In this document: piece after piece, positions 52,105-63,299 of the stretch
Numbering within the stretch: the stretch's first letter is position 1
How the letters are laid out: each line of letters begins with the position of its first letter
From: Eledone cirrhosa
Taxonomy: Eukaryota > Mollusca > Cephalopoda > Octopoda > Eledonidae
Assembly (NCBI GenBank): GCA_964016885.1
Contig: OZ024743.1
Span: 167,006,022-167,070,021 of the forward strand
DNA length: 64,000 nucleotides
Reading direction: 5' to 3'
Translations under genes and position numbers: made by a program
The notes under the pieces: generated by a model
What the model saw: the letters and a program-made list of their open reading frames with translations, nothing else
Database searches by the model: none
What the model was told of the DNA's origin: nothing

Positions 52105-55100
52105 ATGAAGACGTCGCATCTCAGAGTTGCAACACTTAATGTTGGCACTCTCAGAGGTAGATCTGCTGAAATAGCGGAGATACTGGAGAGAAGGCAGGTG
52201 GATGTGTGCTGCGTGCAAGAGGTGAGATGGAGAGGTGCCTCTGCGAGACTAGTCGTAGGCAAGCGTCTTAGCTATAAGCTATTCTGGGTAGGTAAGGATG
52301 ATGGGTTAGGGGGAGTAGGCATTTTCCTGGCTGAGAAATGGATCAATAAGACAATAGAGGTAGTTCGAGTTAGTAATCGAATAATTAAGCTTAGATTAGT
52401 TGTAGGTAGGAGACTACTGACAATCATCTCGGTCTATGCTCCCCAAGCAGGCCTAGGCAAATATGAGAAAGACTGCTTTTATGAGCAACTTTTGCAAACA
52501 ACCACAATGACAGAGGACGGAGACATCGTTATGCTAGCAGGAGACTTCAATGGTCATGTTGGACAGCTCCAGGATGGTTACACTGGGGTACATGGTGGGC
52601 ACGGTTACGGTTCAAGAAATGAAGAAGGAGTGAGACTTATTGAATTTTGTGATGCAAGTACATTGACTATTTGCAACACAAACTTCCAGAAACCTGCCAA
52701 TCACCTAATAACCTACAAATCTGGTGAGCACATAAGCCAGATTGACTTCCTGCTAGTTAGGCAGCGGGACAGGCAGATAGTGTCTAATACCAAGGCATAC
52801 CCTGAGGAAGAATGTACCCCACAGCATAGGTTAGTTGTTAGTGATATCTCAGTAAGCAAGAGATGGAATGAGACATATAGGAAGGTGTGGAGAAGAAAGG
52901 TCTGGAAGCTAAAAGACCTTTCACTAAAATTCAAATTTAGGAAAGCCCTTCAAGATGTATATGACGAAAAAGAAGACGATTTAGAGACGTATGACATAGA
53001 TAATAACTGGAAGTTCTTACGTGACAACTTGCTGAAGGCTACTGATGAAACCTGTGGCTGGAGCAGAGCTCCAACCAGACAGAGAGTGACCTGGTGGTGG
53101 AACAGCACAGTAGATAAGGCTATTAGAGACAAAAGACTAGCATGGAAGGCTTGGAAAAAGGGTGGGAGTAGGGAAGAATATACAGCCACTAAGAGAGAAG
53201 CTAGACGTCAGGTGTACTTAGCACGCAGGGAGGCAGAGAGTAGGAGGTTTGACAATGTTCTGCGACGGGAAGATCAGAGGCGTGCGGTGTTCCACATTGC
53301 AAGGCAGTGTGTCAATGCAAATCAGGATGTTGTTGGTGATAAATGTGTCCGGGATGATGCCGGTGTACTTAGTGTCACGAATGACCAGAAAAAGGAGGCC
53401 TGGAAATGTCATTATGAGAGACTGATGAATGTGGAGAACGAATGGGAGAGAGAGAAATTACCCTTGGTAGATCCGACAGAGGGACCAGCTATTGAGATTG
53501 ACGAATATAGGGTCCAAGAGGCGATTAGGGAAATGAAAAATGGTAAGGCGGCCGGACCATCGGGAATAGTTGCTGAGATGCTGAAGGCATCAGGGGACGT
53601 AGGCACTAAACTGGTTGCACGCATCATCAATCAGGCTATATATGGTGGTGTCATACCCAAAGACTGGTGCAGCAGTATTCTCATAAATTGCTACAAAGGT
53701 AAAGGGGATGCTTTGGAGAGGAGCAATTATAGGGGTATAAAACTGATAGATCAAGTTATGAAAGTGGCAGAAAGGATTTTAGCACAACTAATTAGGGAAA
53801 GGGTCAAACTAGATGAGATGCAGTTTGGTTTTGTGCCTGGGAAGAGTACAACAGATGCCCTCTTCTTGGTGAGACAAATGCAAGAGAGGTTCTTAGAGAA
53901 GAATAAGCCACTATACTTAGCCTTTGTTGACCTAGAGAAGGCCTTTGATAGGGTACCCCGATCTGTCATCTGGTGGTCCCTAAGGAAGCTGGGTGTTGAG
54001 GAATGGCTTGTGAGGACAGTGCAAACTTTGTACAGAGGTACTCTCAGTAAAGTCAGGGTAGGAATGGAGTTTAGTGAGGAATTCCAGATACAAGTAGGAG
54101 TACATCAGGGTTCGGTCCTCAGCCCGCTCTTGTTCATTATAGTCCTCCAAGCCATAACAGAGGAGTTTAAGACTGGCTGTCCATGGGAACTTCTCTATGC
54201 TGACGATCTGGCTCTTATGGCAGAATCAGTAGAGGAGCTAGAGAATAAATTCCGGCTATGGAAACAGCAGTTGGAAGCAATAGGACTGAGAGTAAATCTA
54301 GCTAAGACAAAAGTGTTGATGAGTAGAAAAGAGGACAAAACCCTGATTCCGTCAGGGAAATGGCCATGTTCGATATGCAGAAAAGGAACTGGCATAAATT
54401 CTATAAAATGCACACAATGCAGATCCTGGGTACACAAGAGATGTAGTGGGATAGCAGGCAAACTAACAGGTAGGGAGAAATATGTATGCAGTAGATGTAC
54501 AGGGAAATTAGACAGTAGAAGTCGCACTGATAGACACATTTTTCAAATGCGAGAGGGCGCTATAGAAGTGGTGGATAGCTTCCGGTACCTAGGAGATCAG
54601 ATTAGCATGGGAGGAGGGTGTTCCGAGGCCATAGTATCTAGAATAAGGACGGGTTGGAAGAAGTTTAGGGAGCTTCTTCCTCTGTTGACGAAGAAGGGTT
54701 TCTCCCTGCGTACGAAAGGCCGGTTGTATGATGCCTGTGTGAGGAGCGCGATGCTGCATGGTAGTGAGACATGGGCAGCAACCGCAGAAGATATGCGACG
54801 GCTGGAGAGAAATGAGGCAAGCATGCTCCGTTGGATGTGCAGTGTAAATGTGCGTGAACGACCCAGCATAAATGTGTTGAGAGAGAAACTGTGTCTGAGA
54901 GGGATAGAATGTAGTGTACGGGAGAGGAGACTGAGGTGGTATGGACATGTGATGCGCATGGAGGATGACCGATGGGTGAAGAAGTGCCAGGAAATGCCAG
55001 TTGAAGGAAGACGTGGTAGAGGTAGACCACGAAAAACATGGGCGGAGGTGGTGAGAACAGACCTCAGATCATTGAAGCTCACGGTGGAGATGACGAGGGA

Positions 55101-55173
55101 CCGTGACGAGTGGAGAGATGCTGTGCTGAATAAGACCCGTCCCACCCTTGCAAGCAGGGAAAAGCGGACGTAA
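52105..55173 (+). CDS. APE endonuclease-reverse transcriptase with internal PHD finger (RTE LINE ORF)
   Basis: 1022 residues, no stop or frameshift. It would nick chromosomal DNA and copy LINE RNA at the nick. Endonuclease (1-250): N12, E39, D147/N149 in LAGDFNGHVG, H241 in QHRLVVSD. Linker with VTWWWN. RT: fingers GKAAGPSGIVAEML (about 480), QFGFVPGKST (573), motif A D609 in AFVDLEKAFDR, HQGSVLSPLLF (667), YADD 698-701, motif D NLAKTK (about 731). Then a C4HC3 finger with C755, C758, C769, C772, H777, C780, C795, C798, spacing as in PHD fingers. Motif E YLG at 828-830, C-terminal LRWYGHVMRM at 943-952, basic GRGRPRKTW near the end. ATG at 52105 chosen because VATLNVGTL begins seven residues later. 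All expected catalytic residues are present. Confidence 0.92.
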   Translation: MKTSHLRVATLNVGTLRGRSAEIAEILERRQVDVCCVQEVRWRGASARLVVGKRLSYKLFWVGKDDGLGGVGIFLAEKWINKTIEVVRVSNRIIKLRLVVGRRLLTIISVYAPQAGLGKYEKDCFYEQLLQTTTMTEDGDIVMLAGDFNGHVGQLQDGYTGVHGGHGYGSRNEEGVRLIEFCDASTLTICNTNFQKPANHLITYKSGEHISQIDFLLVRQRDRQIVSNTKAYPEEECTPQHRLVVSDISVSKRWNETYRKVWRRKVWKLKDLSLKFKFRKALQDVYDEKEDDLETYDIDNNWKFLRDNLLKATDETCGWSRAPTRQRVTWWWNSTVDKAIRDKRLAWKAWKKGGSREEYTATKREARRQVYLARREAESRRFDNVLRREDQRRAVFHIARQCVNANQDVVGDKCVRDDAGVLSVTNDQKKEAWKCHYERLMNVENEWEREKLPLVDPTEGPAIEIDEYRVQEAIREMKNGKAAGPSGIVAEMLKASGDVGTKLVARIINQAIYGGVIPKDWCSSILINCYKGKGDALERSNYRGIKLIDQVMKVAERILAQLIRERVKLDEMQFGFVPGKSTTDALFLVRQMQERFLEKNKPLYLAFVDLEKAFDRVPRSVIWWSLRKLGVEEWLVRTVQTLYRGTLSKVRVGMEFSEEFQIQVGVHQGSVLSPLLFIIVLQAITEEFKTGCPWELLYADDLALMAESVEELENKFRLWKQQLEAIGLRVNLAKTKVLMSRKEDKTLIPSGKWPCSICRKGTGINSIKCTQCRSWVHKRCSGIAGKLTGREKYVCSRCTGKLDSRSRTDRHIFQMREGAIEVVDSFRYLGDQISMGGGCSEAIVSRIRTGWKKFRELLPLLTKKGFSLRTKGRLYDACVRSAMLHGSETWAATAEDMRRLERNEASMLRWMCSVNVRERPSINVLREKLCLRGIECSVRERRLRWYGHVMRMEDDRWVKKCQEMPVEGRRGRGRPRKTWAEVVRTDLRSLKLTVEMTRDRDEWRDAVLNKTRPTLASREKRT

Positions 55174-55200
55174 AATGATGATGATGATGATGATGATGAT

Positions 55201-55251
55201 ATATATATATATATAAATGTATATATACGTATATATATGTATATATATATG

Positions 55252-55282
<31 letters not shown>

Positions 55283-55295
55283 GTATATATATATA
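55201..55295. repeat. (TA)n/TATG microsatellite
   Basis: TA-rich simple sequence between the tail of B1 and the family A fragment. Confidence 0.9.
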
Positions 55296-55479
55296 TATAA
55301 TAGTAATATACGTGAACGACAAAGCATAAACGAACTAAAGGAAAAATTAGAAATAAGAGGGATCAAATGTTGTTTACTCGAGAGAAGGCTACGTTGGTAT
55401 GGTCACGCGATGCGCATGAAAGACGACAGCTGTATAAAAAAGTGCAGAGCAATAAAGATAGACGGTAGCCACGGAGTGG

Positions 55480-55480
<1 letters not shown>
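55296..55480 (+). mobile_element. Family A RTE internal fragment (copy A4)
   Basis: Matches the NSNIRERQSINEL to IKIDGSHG segment of family A, beginning directly after (TA)n and ending at GCCACGGAGTGG. Its last ~60 bases overlap in content with the start of fragment A5 (56756), so A4 and A5 are separate pieces rather than one interrupted copy. Confidence 0.8.
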
Positions 55481-56562
<1,082 letters not shown>

Positions 56563-56595
<33 letters not shown>

Positions 56596-56755
56596 TATAT
56601 ATATATATATATATAAATATTTACTCGTTGTTAACCCAACAATTTAAATATAACTTTCCATGTATATATATATATATATATATATATAAATATACACATA
56701 TAAATATATACATATCCGCCGCTGTCGTCGTCATCATCAATATATATATATATAT
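56563..56755. repeat. (TA)n-rich spacer
   Basis: TA repeats interrupted by a short unique patch (56630-56665) and CCGCCGCTGTCGTCGTC (about 56717). Confidence 0.85.
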
Positions 56756-57333
56756 ATATAAAGTCGATAGCTGTATAACAAAGTGCAGGGCAATAAAGAT
56801 AGATGGTAGCCACGGAATAGGCAGACCTAGAAAATCCTGGGACGAGCTGATAAACTCCGACCTCACACACTTACACCTCTCCAAGACAATGTCACTGGAC
56901 CGAGACCTTTGGCGGTACTCAGTAATAGAGAAGACCCGCCTTACCTAAATACATAGTAAAACCTACTACAGCCAGTAGGCATCTCTAACAAAATACACCC
57001 CCGTCCCACCACCCACACCCCATCCACACCACCCCCTCCTATGTAAAGTTATGTTGGTGCCACAACATCCAGGCCGAAACAAATGAGATCGTGTAGGTGT
57101 CACGACAAAAAAAACACACAGTCCACGCTGTAATGTGGCCGTGTAGGCAACACGGTAAAAACCTCCCAGTCCCACACTGTAAATGTGGTTGGTGTTAGGA
57201 AGGGTATCCAACTGTAGAAAACCTGCCAGACAATCCTATGCGAGCAAGACAATCACTCTTGCCTCAAGTGGGAATACCCCCGTCCAAACCCATGCAAGCG
57301 TGGAACACGGACGTTAAACGTTGATGATGATGA
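56756..57333 (+). mobile_element. Family A RTE 3' end (copy A5)
   Basis: Open for the last 62 codons (KVDSCITKCRAIKIDG to EKTRLT, stop at 56946-56948), then the 3' UTR with one 112-bp module and a short (GAT)n tail (57321-57333). It begins in (TA)n, and its tail abuts the 3' end of the CR1-like element. Confidence 0.88.
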
Positions 57334-57406
57334 TATATACAATAAAATATGTCCATAGAATCATTTGATGAAATATATACACCATCTCCTCTCCGAATCA
57401 GTATAA

Positions 57407-60190
57407 TCAACTGTAGTGTTGGCGGATCTCGGGAAGCATGGAGGCCTTAAAGGATGCAGTGTCTCGACAGTTAACAACTGATGCAGGTAGTTTGTTCCAT
57501 GCTTCAGCAACTCTGAGCGTGAAAAAATGTTTCTGAAAGTCATGGGAACTGTGCTGTTTTCTGACTTTGTGGGCATGTCCACGTGTGTTAGACACATGGA
57601 AATCAAAACGGTACTCAGGGTTGTTGTTGGCAAGATGGTTAACAATTTTGTGGGTGTTTACCAAGTCAGTTGCCAGGCGTCGGAGCTTCAATGTATCCAT
57701 GCCCAGGGAAGCAAGGCGCTCAGAGTATGGTAGATGCCTGATGGAGGGTATTCGTGATCGCACGTCTCTGAACAGTTTCCAGGTGGTCAATGTTCTGAGC
57801 AAGATAGGGGTTCCAGACTGGTGATGTAAATTCTGAGAGTGGCCGCACCATAGCCATGTACAGCCTTAAATAGATATCTGGAGAGCGGCTGACAAAGGTC
57901 TTGCTGAGTGATGCTAAGACATCATCGCCCTCTTGACAATTTTAGAGACGTGCTTCGTCCAACGCAAATCGCTGCTGACCGTAATGCACAGGTCACGTTC
58001 ACAAGAAGACTTCTTGATATTAGTGCTGTGGAGGGAGTATGTGGACGCTGGGTTTTTACTCCCAAAATGCATGGTGGTGCACTTGTCCACAGCTAGCTTG
58101 AGTTGCCAGTCTGAGATCCATTGTTGCATTGTGTCCAGGTCAGACTGCAAACAAGATCTATAGTGTTCAGGATCTGTCCTTTTTATCTCAAGGTACAGCT
58201 TGATGTCATCTGCGTACTTTAGTACCGTGGCATTCTTTAAGTTGGCATCTATGTCATTAATATATGCCACAAACAAAAGGGGGCCAAGAACAGATCCCTG
58301 TGGTACACCAGATGACATCTCATATGGTGAGGAATGCTGTCCCAGAACCATGACTACCTCTCTTCGACTGAGAATGAAGGACTTCAACCAGTTAAAAAGA
58401 TCATCCTTCACACCCATTGCAGAGAGTTTTGCCGTAAGCCTTTTGTGTGGCACAGAATTGAAGGCTTTCGCAAAGTCAAGGAAAACAACATCCACCCATG
58501 AGCCGCCATCAGTGATCCGGGTGATGTCCTCAAGAAACTCTATAAGTTGATCACAGCAGCTGGAGTTGGGGATAAATCCAAATTGCGAGGGCCGGATAAG
58601 ACTGAGAGCTCCAGAAGTTCCAAAGTGTTTCTCTGACACAGGATTCCATCAGTTTGGCGATGCAACTAGTAAGGCTGACTGGACGATAGTTCACAGATGA
58701 TGTGCAGTCACCCTTTTTGAACAGAGGAATGACACTGGCAGTTTTCCACTGTTCTGGAGTAGCACTGTTGTTCAGACAGAATTGGAAGAAGCGTGATAAC
58801 TGGTGCAGAAGCAAGTACCCACCACGTTTAAGAAGCAGGTACGTAACACCATCAAGACCAGGAGAGGCATGGTTGCGTTTATTTTTTAGGTGACGTTGCA
58901 GCATTGGAGGTGTAAATTCCATGGTTGTAATAGAGTCCGGTATCTCAGGTGGTGGAGATGGTACACTCTGGTCTTCAATAGTGAAAATGCCTGCATAGCA
59001 TTCAGCAATGAGCTCTGCGCATTCCTTGGGGTCGTCAGTAACCTGGCTTGTGTGGGGATTGCGAAGAGGACCAACTGGAGAGTGAGGCCTCTGCTTTGAG
59101 TGAACATACTTCCAGAACACCTTACTGTCAGGGCTGGTTGCTATGCGCTGCTCAAATTGAAGCACTGCCTTTTTTGTCACCTGTTTGAGGTGGTTAGACG
59201 ATCTATTTCACCTCTTCCTATTAATGTCTGATTTGTGAAGTTTGTACTCATGTTCAGCATTGCGCCGTTCTTTTCTGGAAAGACGGACTGCTGCAGTCTC
59301 CCAAATTGCACTTTTGGGATGTTTTTTCCGCTTACGTGGCACCAATGCTGCACATGCTGTCCATATTGAACTCAGGATGTTCTGGAGTACAGTGTTGACA
59401 TCTCCAGAGTCGTAGAACTCAAGCCTGTTTGGCCGTTGCAACTCGGCGCAGTAACAGTTCCAGTCTGCTCTATTCCAGTCAAAGTGAGCAGTTTGGAGAT
59501 GGTTGTGGTTCTTGTTACTGCCCATGAGGGATAGATTGGCAATGATCATAGCATGATCAGAGTCACCTAAAGGTTCCTCAGCAGTAACACTAATGACCGT
59601 TTCAGGAGTAGTGGTGAATAGTAGGTCCAAAGTGTTGTCACCTCTTGTTGGGGAGGTGACCACTTGGGACCAACTCGAGTCCACTACTCCTGAAACCAAC
59701 TCGAGTCCACTAGCTCAAGGAAGTCATTTGCACTTGGCGGCCAACGAAAGGTTCCCCAGTCAATCTCAGAGTGATTGAAGTCTCCTGCAATGAAAACATA
59801 AGTGGCTGTCTTCCTGGCAGCAGCTCTGAGGATATCACAAAGTTGAGTGTCCTGATGGTAATTTGGAGGACGGTAAACGACTCCAAGTAGCAGTGTTGAC
59901 ATGGTCATACGTATATCGCAGAAAAAAACTTCCTGCTGTGATTGGTTCAAATCAACACAAGGAATTGCCGAAAGATTTGACCGAACGTAGACCATTACAC
60001 CACCACCACCACGATTAATGCGGTCTTTACGAAACAGGTTGTAGCCAGTCATGCTGAAAACCCCATCACAGAGTAAGGGATGTGCCCAAGTTTCCGTGAC
60101 TGTAATGAAGTCAGCGTTGATACTTTTGACGTAGGAGTAAAAAGATGAATCTTATTGCATAGACTACGTGCATTCAAGGACAACAATTTG
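57407..60190 (-). pseudogene. CR1-like ORF2 (endonuclease-RT), frameshifted
   Basis: Segments on the reverse strand: endonuclease with VTETWAHPLLCDGVF, RGGGGVMVYVRS, VVYRPPN, FIAGDFNHSEIDW (to 59684); TLDLLFTTTP and GDSDHAMIIANL (59699-59208; the join near 59690 carries a short duplication); RT fingers NHASPGLDGVTYLLLK and NYRPVSLTS (59180-58551); QFGFIPNSSC, FLDFAKAF, PQGSVLGPLLF, KYADDIKLY (58639-57914); C-terminal SIRHLPYSERLASLG (57802-57407). At least four frame breaks; catalytic residues are still recognisable. Confidence 0.8.
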
Positions 60191-60242
60191 TACCTTGATT
60201 CCAGTATTTGACTATGTGCAGGGGATAGCAGGTTGTTCTGAT

Positions 60243-60686
60243 TTAGTTTCCCAGAGTTTTTTCAGTTTCTTTATTGTCAGTTGTTGTGGGTACAGTGTTT
60301 TCAGACCAGCTGGTATCTCTTTTCCATGTTTCGCCAGCCTTAACAAACTTCCATATCAGCCCATCATCTCGTAGGCTGAAGCTTTCATGTTCTGTCGAGC
60401 TGCGGTTTAAGGAAGCTGCAGCACGCAACTTTGGGCAGACATCAGGTGGAAGACCAGGGCGTGTTCGGAAAGCAATCCGACTTTCACGCCTAGCTTTATC
60501 AGAGGCTACAAGGTATGAACGTGCCTCAGTTGAGTTTGAAAACGACAGTCTAATTAGCCTGGGTTTCGGGCCTGGTCGGCCAAGGCGTAGAGCACCCTTT
60601 GCGGGAGCACACCCCAAGTCTTTGGATGAACTGGCAGCAAATGCCTGAAGATCAACTATGTCATCTGGTACACCAATGGCAATCAC
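60243..60686 (-). pseudogene. CR1-like ORF1 fragment
   Basis: 147 open residues: ALRLGRPGPKPRLIRLSFSN, EARSYLVASDKARRES, IAFRTRPGLPPDVCPKLRAA. This RLG...KPR...RPGL pattern is the RNA-binding segment of CR1/L2-type ORF1 proteins. The frame appears to extend a little upstream (KHATESANHE). Ends about 50 bp before the endonuclease region. Confidence 0.6.
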
Positions 60687-60744
60687 TTCGTGGTTTGCAG
60701 ATTCAGTGGCATGCTTAGTGCGTCTAGGTTCAACATATACATAC

Positions 60745-60822
60745 TATAAAGTATGTCCATAGAATCATTTGATAATATATATGCATCATTTCCTCTCCCA
60801 ATTAGCATAATTAACCACACAA
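60745..60822 (-). repeat. Extra copy of the CR1-like 3' end, upstream of the element
   Basis: TATGTCCATAGAATCATTTG and following bases match 57346-57412, the 3' end of family G, in the same orientation. It looks like the tail of another copy placed head-to-tail, or a terminal direct repeat. From 60823 to 60983 nothing is recognised. Confidence 0.65.
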
Positions 60823-60983
60823 AAAAATCAATTACACCAGTCTATGAGATTAAAAGGCACCTATGAAGAAACAGTAAATAAATAAACGATGGCAGCCTCT
60901 TCGCGGCCGACTGCCATAGAATATTTACCCAACATTTCAACAGCACGTGGAAATTAATTAAATATGCTGTCAACCATACACAA

Positions 60984-62034
60984 TCTATATATATAAAACT
61001 GTGGTTGTCTGTCTGTCTATCGATTTTTGGCACACATCTCCTCTTAGAATCTCTCACGGAATTGCACCGAAATTGCTATACTTGTACATTGAGCCCTAGC
61101 GAAGACATCGGAAAAAAAAAAATTTCAAATTGACCCACCCTATGTGACGAAATCTATATATATAAAACTGTGGTTGTCTGTCTGTCTATCGATTTTTGGC
61201 ACACATCTCCTCTTAGAATCTCTCACGGAATTGCACCGAAATTGCTATACTTGTACATTGAGCCCTAGCGAAGACATCGGAAAAAAAAAAATTTCAAATT
61301 GACCCACCCTATGTGACGAAATCGAATATAATGTATCGATTTTTGAGCGTAAGTTATCAGTTATTTCCCTTTGTTCTGTTTACATTGAGCGTCTTACGTA
61401 AAAAATTACGCTGGCTTTCTCAGCGTTTAAAATGACATTAACACAATACACGAACAAAATTCATCAGTTCGAACACTAAGCTTCCGTTTTGCTTCATTTC
61501 CATTTAAAAGCATTTTAAAACAATATTTTTACTTGAAAACAAGTCTATTTAAAGACTACGTAAAAAAAACAAATATTTCGTCGTTAGGCGTGCAGTCAGA
61601 CAGTCGTGCAGACAGACAGTCGTGCAGAGAGGTGATATAGGCGTGCAGACAGACAGTCGTGCAGAGAGGTGATATAGGCGTGCAGACAGACAGTCGTGCA
61701 GAGAGGTGATATAGGCGTGCAGACAGACATAACTGATAATTTGGTTACGCTAATGTTTTTCTCTGCGTTGCAGTGTTTACATTTTCGATCTTTGTTAATA
61801 AATAACCAGTGCAGTTTCTATCCCCAGCATCCTCTTTTGTTATAACATTCGGGTTATCGTTATGTTTTCTTAACTTCATAAGGCATATTGTTGGTTGAGG
61901 GAATATTAATCAAAAACACCACATGCAAGTCTGCACAGTAGACACTACAGTTTTTAAGCCAAGAAAGAAACTTAACATTGTAACTTTAACACAGCTACTG
62001 AGCGACCCCGAGCAACGCCGGGCTTTACTGCTAG
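60984..62034 (+). mobile_element. Helitron-like element with duplicated 5' end
   Basis: Begins TCTATATATATAAAACTG after an A and ends ...CGGGCTTTACTGCTAG (62034) before a T, with a GC-rich potential hairpin CCCCGAGCAACGCCGGG (62006-62022) about 8 bases before CTAG. The first 169 bp (60984-61152) are repeated in tandem (61153-61321). No Rep/helicase ORF. Such ends fit the animal Helitron pattern. Confidence 0.65.
61587..61740. repeat. 37-bp minisatellite inside the Helitron-like element
   Basis: Units start GGCGTGCAGACAGACAGTCG at 61640, 61677 and 61714 (spacing 37), with a longer variant at 61587. Confidence 0.85.
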
Positions 62035-62239
62035 TTAGGTATAAAATTAAAGTTAGAAATGCTTATATACATACCAGGATTATGTCCCTGCCCTTGGGTT
62101 TCGTTCTCATTTTGAGATATCCTATTAAGGATAAATCTCAAGGTTCGAACTCGTCAGGGGACAAACTCGCTAGGACAGATTATTTTCTGAAGTGGCCCCC
62201 GCCAAACACGAATTCAAAATGGCTAAGAACTGTGACTGT

Positions 62240-62242
62240 ATA

Positions 62243-62274
<32 letters not shown>

Positions 62275-62279
62275 CATAC

Positions 62280-62351
<72 letters not shown>

Positions 62352-62352
62352 T
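62240..62352. repeat. (TA)n microsatellite
   Basis: TA tract with ACATACATATG interruptions. Confidence 0.95.
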
Positions 62353-62430
62353 GTTATACTTTGGGAAGTGAAAGCAACTGGTGCGTGTGTTTCTTATTGG
62401 CAACATGACCCTCCCAAAGTATAACAATAT
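62348..62430. repeat. Hairpin with 19-bp perfect arms
   Basis: ATATTGTTATACTTTGGGA (62348-62366) and its exact reverse complement (62412-62430) enclose a 45-nt loop; (TA)n on the left. Probably a small foldback repeat. Confidence 0.75.
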
Positions 62431-62484
62431 CAGTTTCAACACACGATTTCAGATAAAGAATCTTGCTAAACAAATTCAGAAACG

Positions 62485-62690
<206 letters not shown>

Positions 62691-63299
62691 AAACCTATCT
62701 TCTCATATACAAATATTTAAAATATATTTGTTACTTCAAACTCTTAACAATATTTCAATATATGTTACTATTTCAAACTCTTATTCCCGCTCCTTAATAT
62801 CTCCTTTCCCATCCACCACACTCTACAACATGCGGTCAAATCGCCACCACCACCACCACCCACCCCCCTCTCTCTCTCTCTCTACCCAACCCAGATACAT
62901 ATATAAGACAAAGTAATTCACTTTCGCCAAACTTGTGGCTGTAACTTCATCCATTCATGGTTAAAATGTAATGTACTCATTTTTCCACCTCTTCTAACAT
63001 ACGCCTAACTCCGTAGTCAGCCCTTCAAACAGCATTTTTTTCTATCCTCTTTCCATTCCCCATGTATTTTCCAAAACAAATCTCTTGTATTTCTGTCTTG
63101 ATTGTAAAGATACAGAGTTTTTGTCGTATATTTACTAAACAAATCTTGTATTTTTGTTCGTTAATACGGGGTACTCACTTAAAACCTATCTTCTCGCTCA
63201 CAACTCAACACCCTCCCTCCCGCCCCCACACACCACCATTATTATTACGTGGACCAATCATAAGCCAGAGGCGTATACTATCATTTTACCTGGTCGCCT

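Larger units (their letters stand above)
51913..55200 (+). mobile_element. RTE-clade LINE, family B, apparently intact copy B1
   Basis: From a ~190-bp 5' UTR directly after a T22 run, through one uninterrupted 1022-codon ORF, to a (GAT)n tail at 55176-55200. The 3' UTR is almost nil: the stop codon is followed within two bases by the tail. Flanked by (TA)n on the right. The complete ORF, the tail and the near-identical truncated sibling at 41766-42362 indicate recent retrotransposition. The true 5' end is uncertain. Confidence 0.88.
57334..60740 (-). mobile_element. CR1-like LINE (family G), near full length, decayed
   Basis: The reverse strand holds an ORF1-like region (60740-60243), endonuclease, RT and C-terminus, then a short 3' UTR to about 57334 ending in GATTCTATGGACATA. 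The RT motifs (FLDFAKAFNSVPHKRL, GVPQGSVLGPLLF, YADD) and the ETWAHP endonuclease block place it in the CR1/L2/Rex1 group. A fragment of its 3' end also sits at its 5' side (60745-60822). Confidence 0.8.

Noticed and set aside
54589..55366. Minus-strand ORFs up to 241 aa opposite the family B LINE
   Set aside because: Antisense shadows of the RTE reading frame; the same shadows recur wherever family B or A copies occur (for example 41318-42370).
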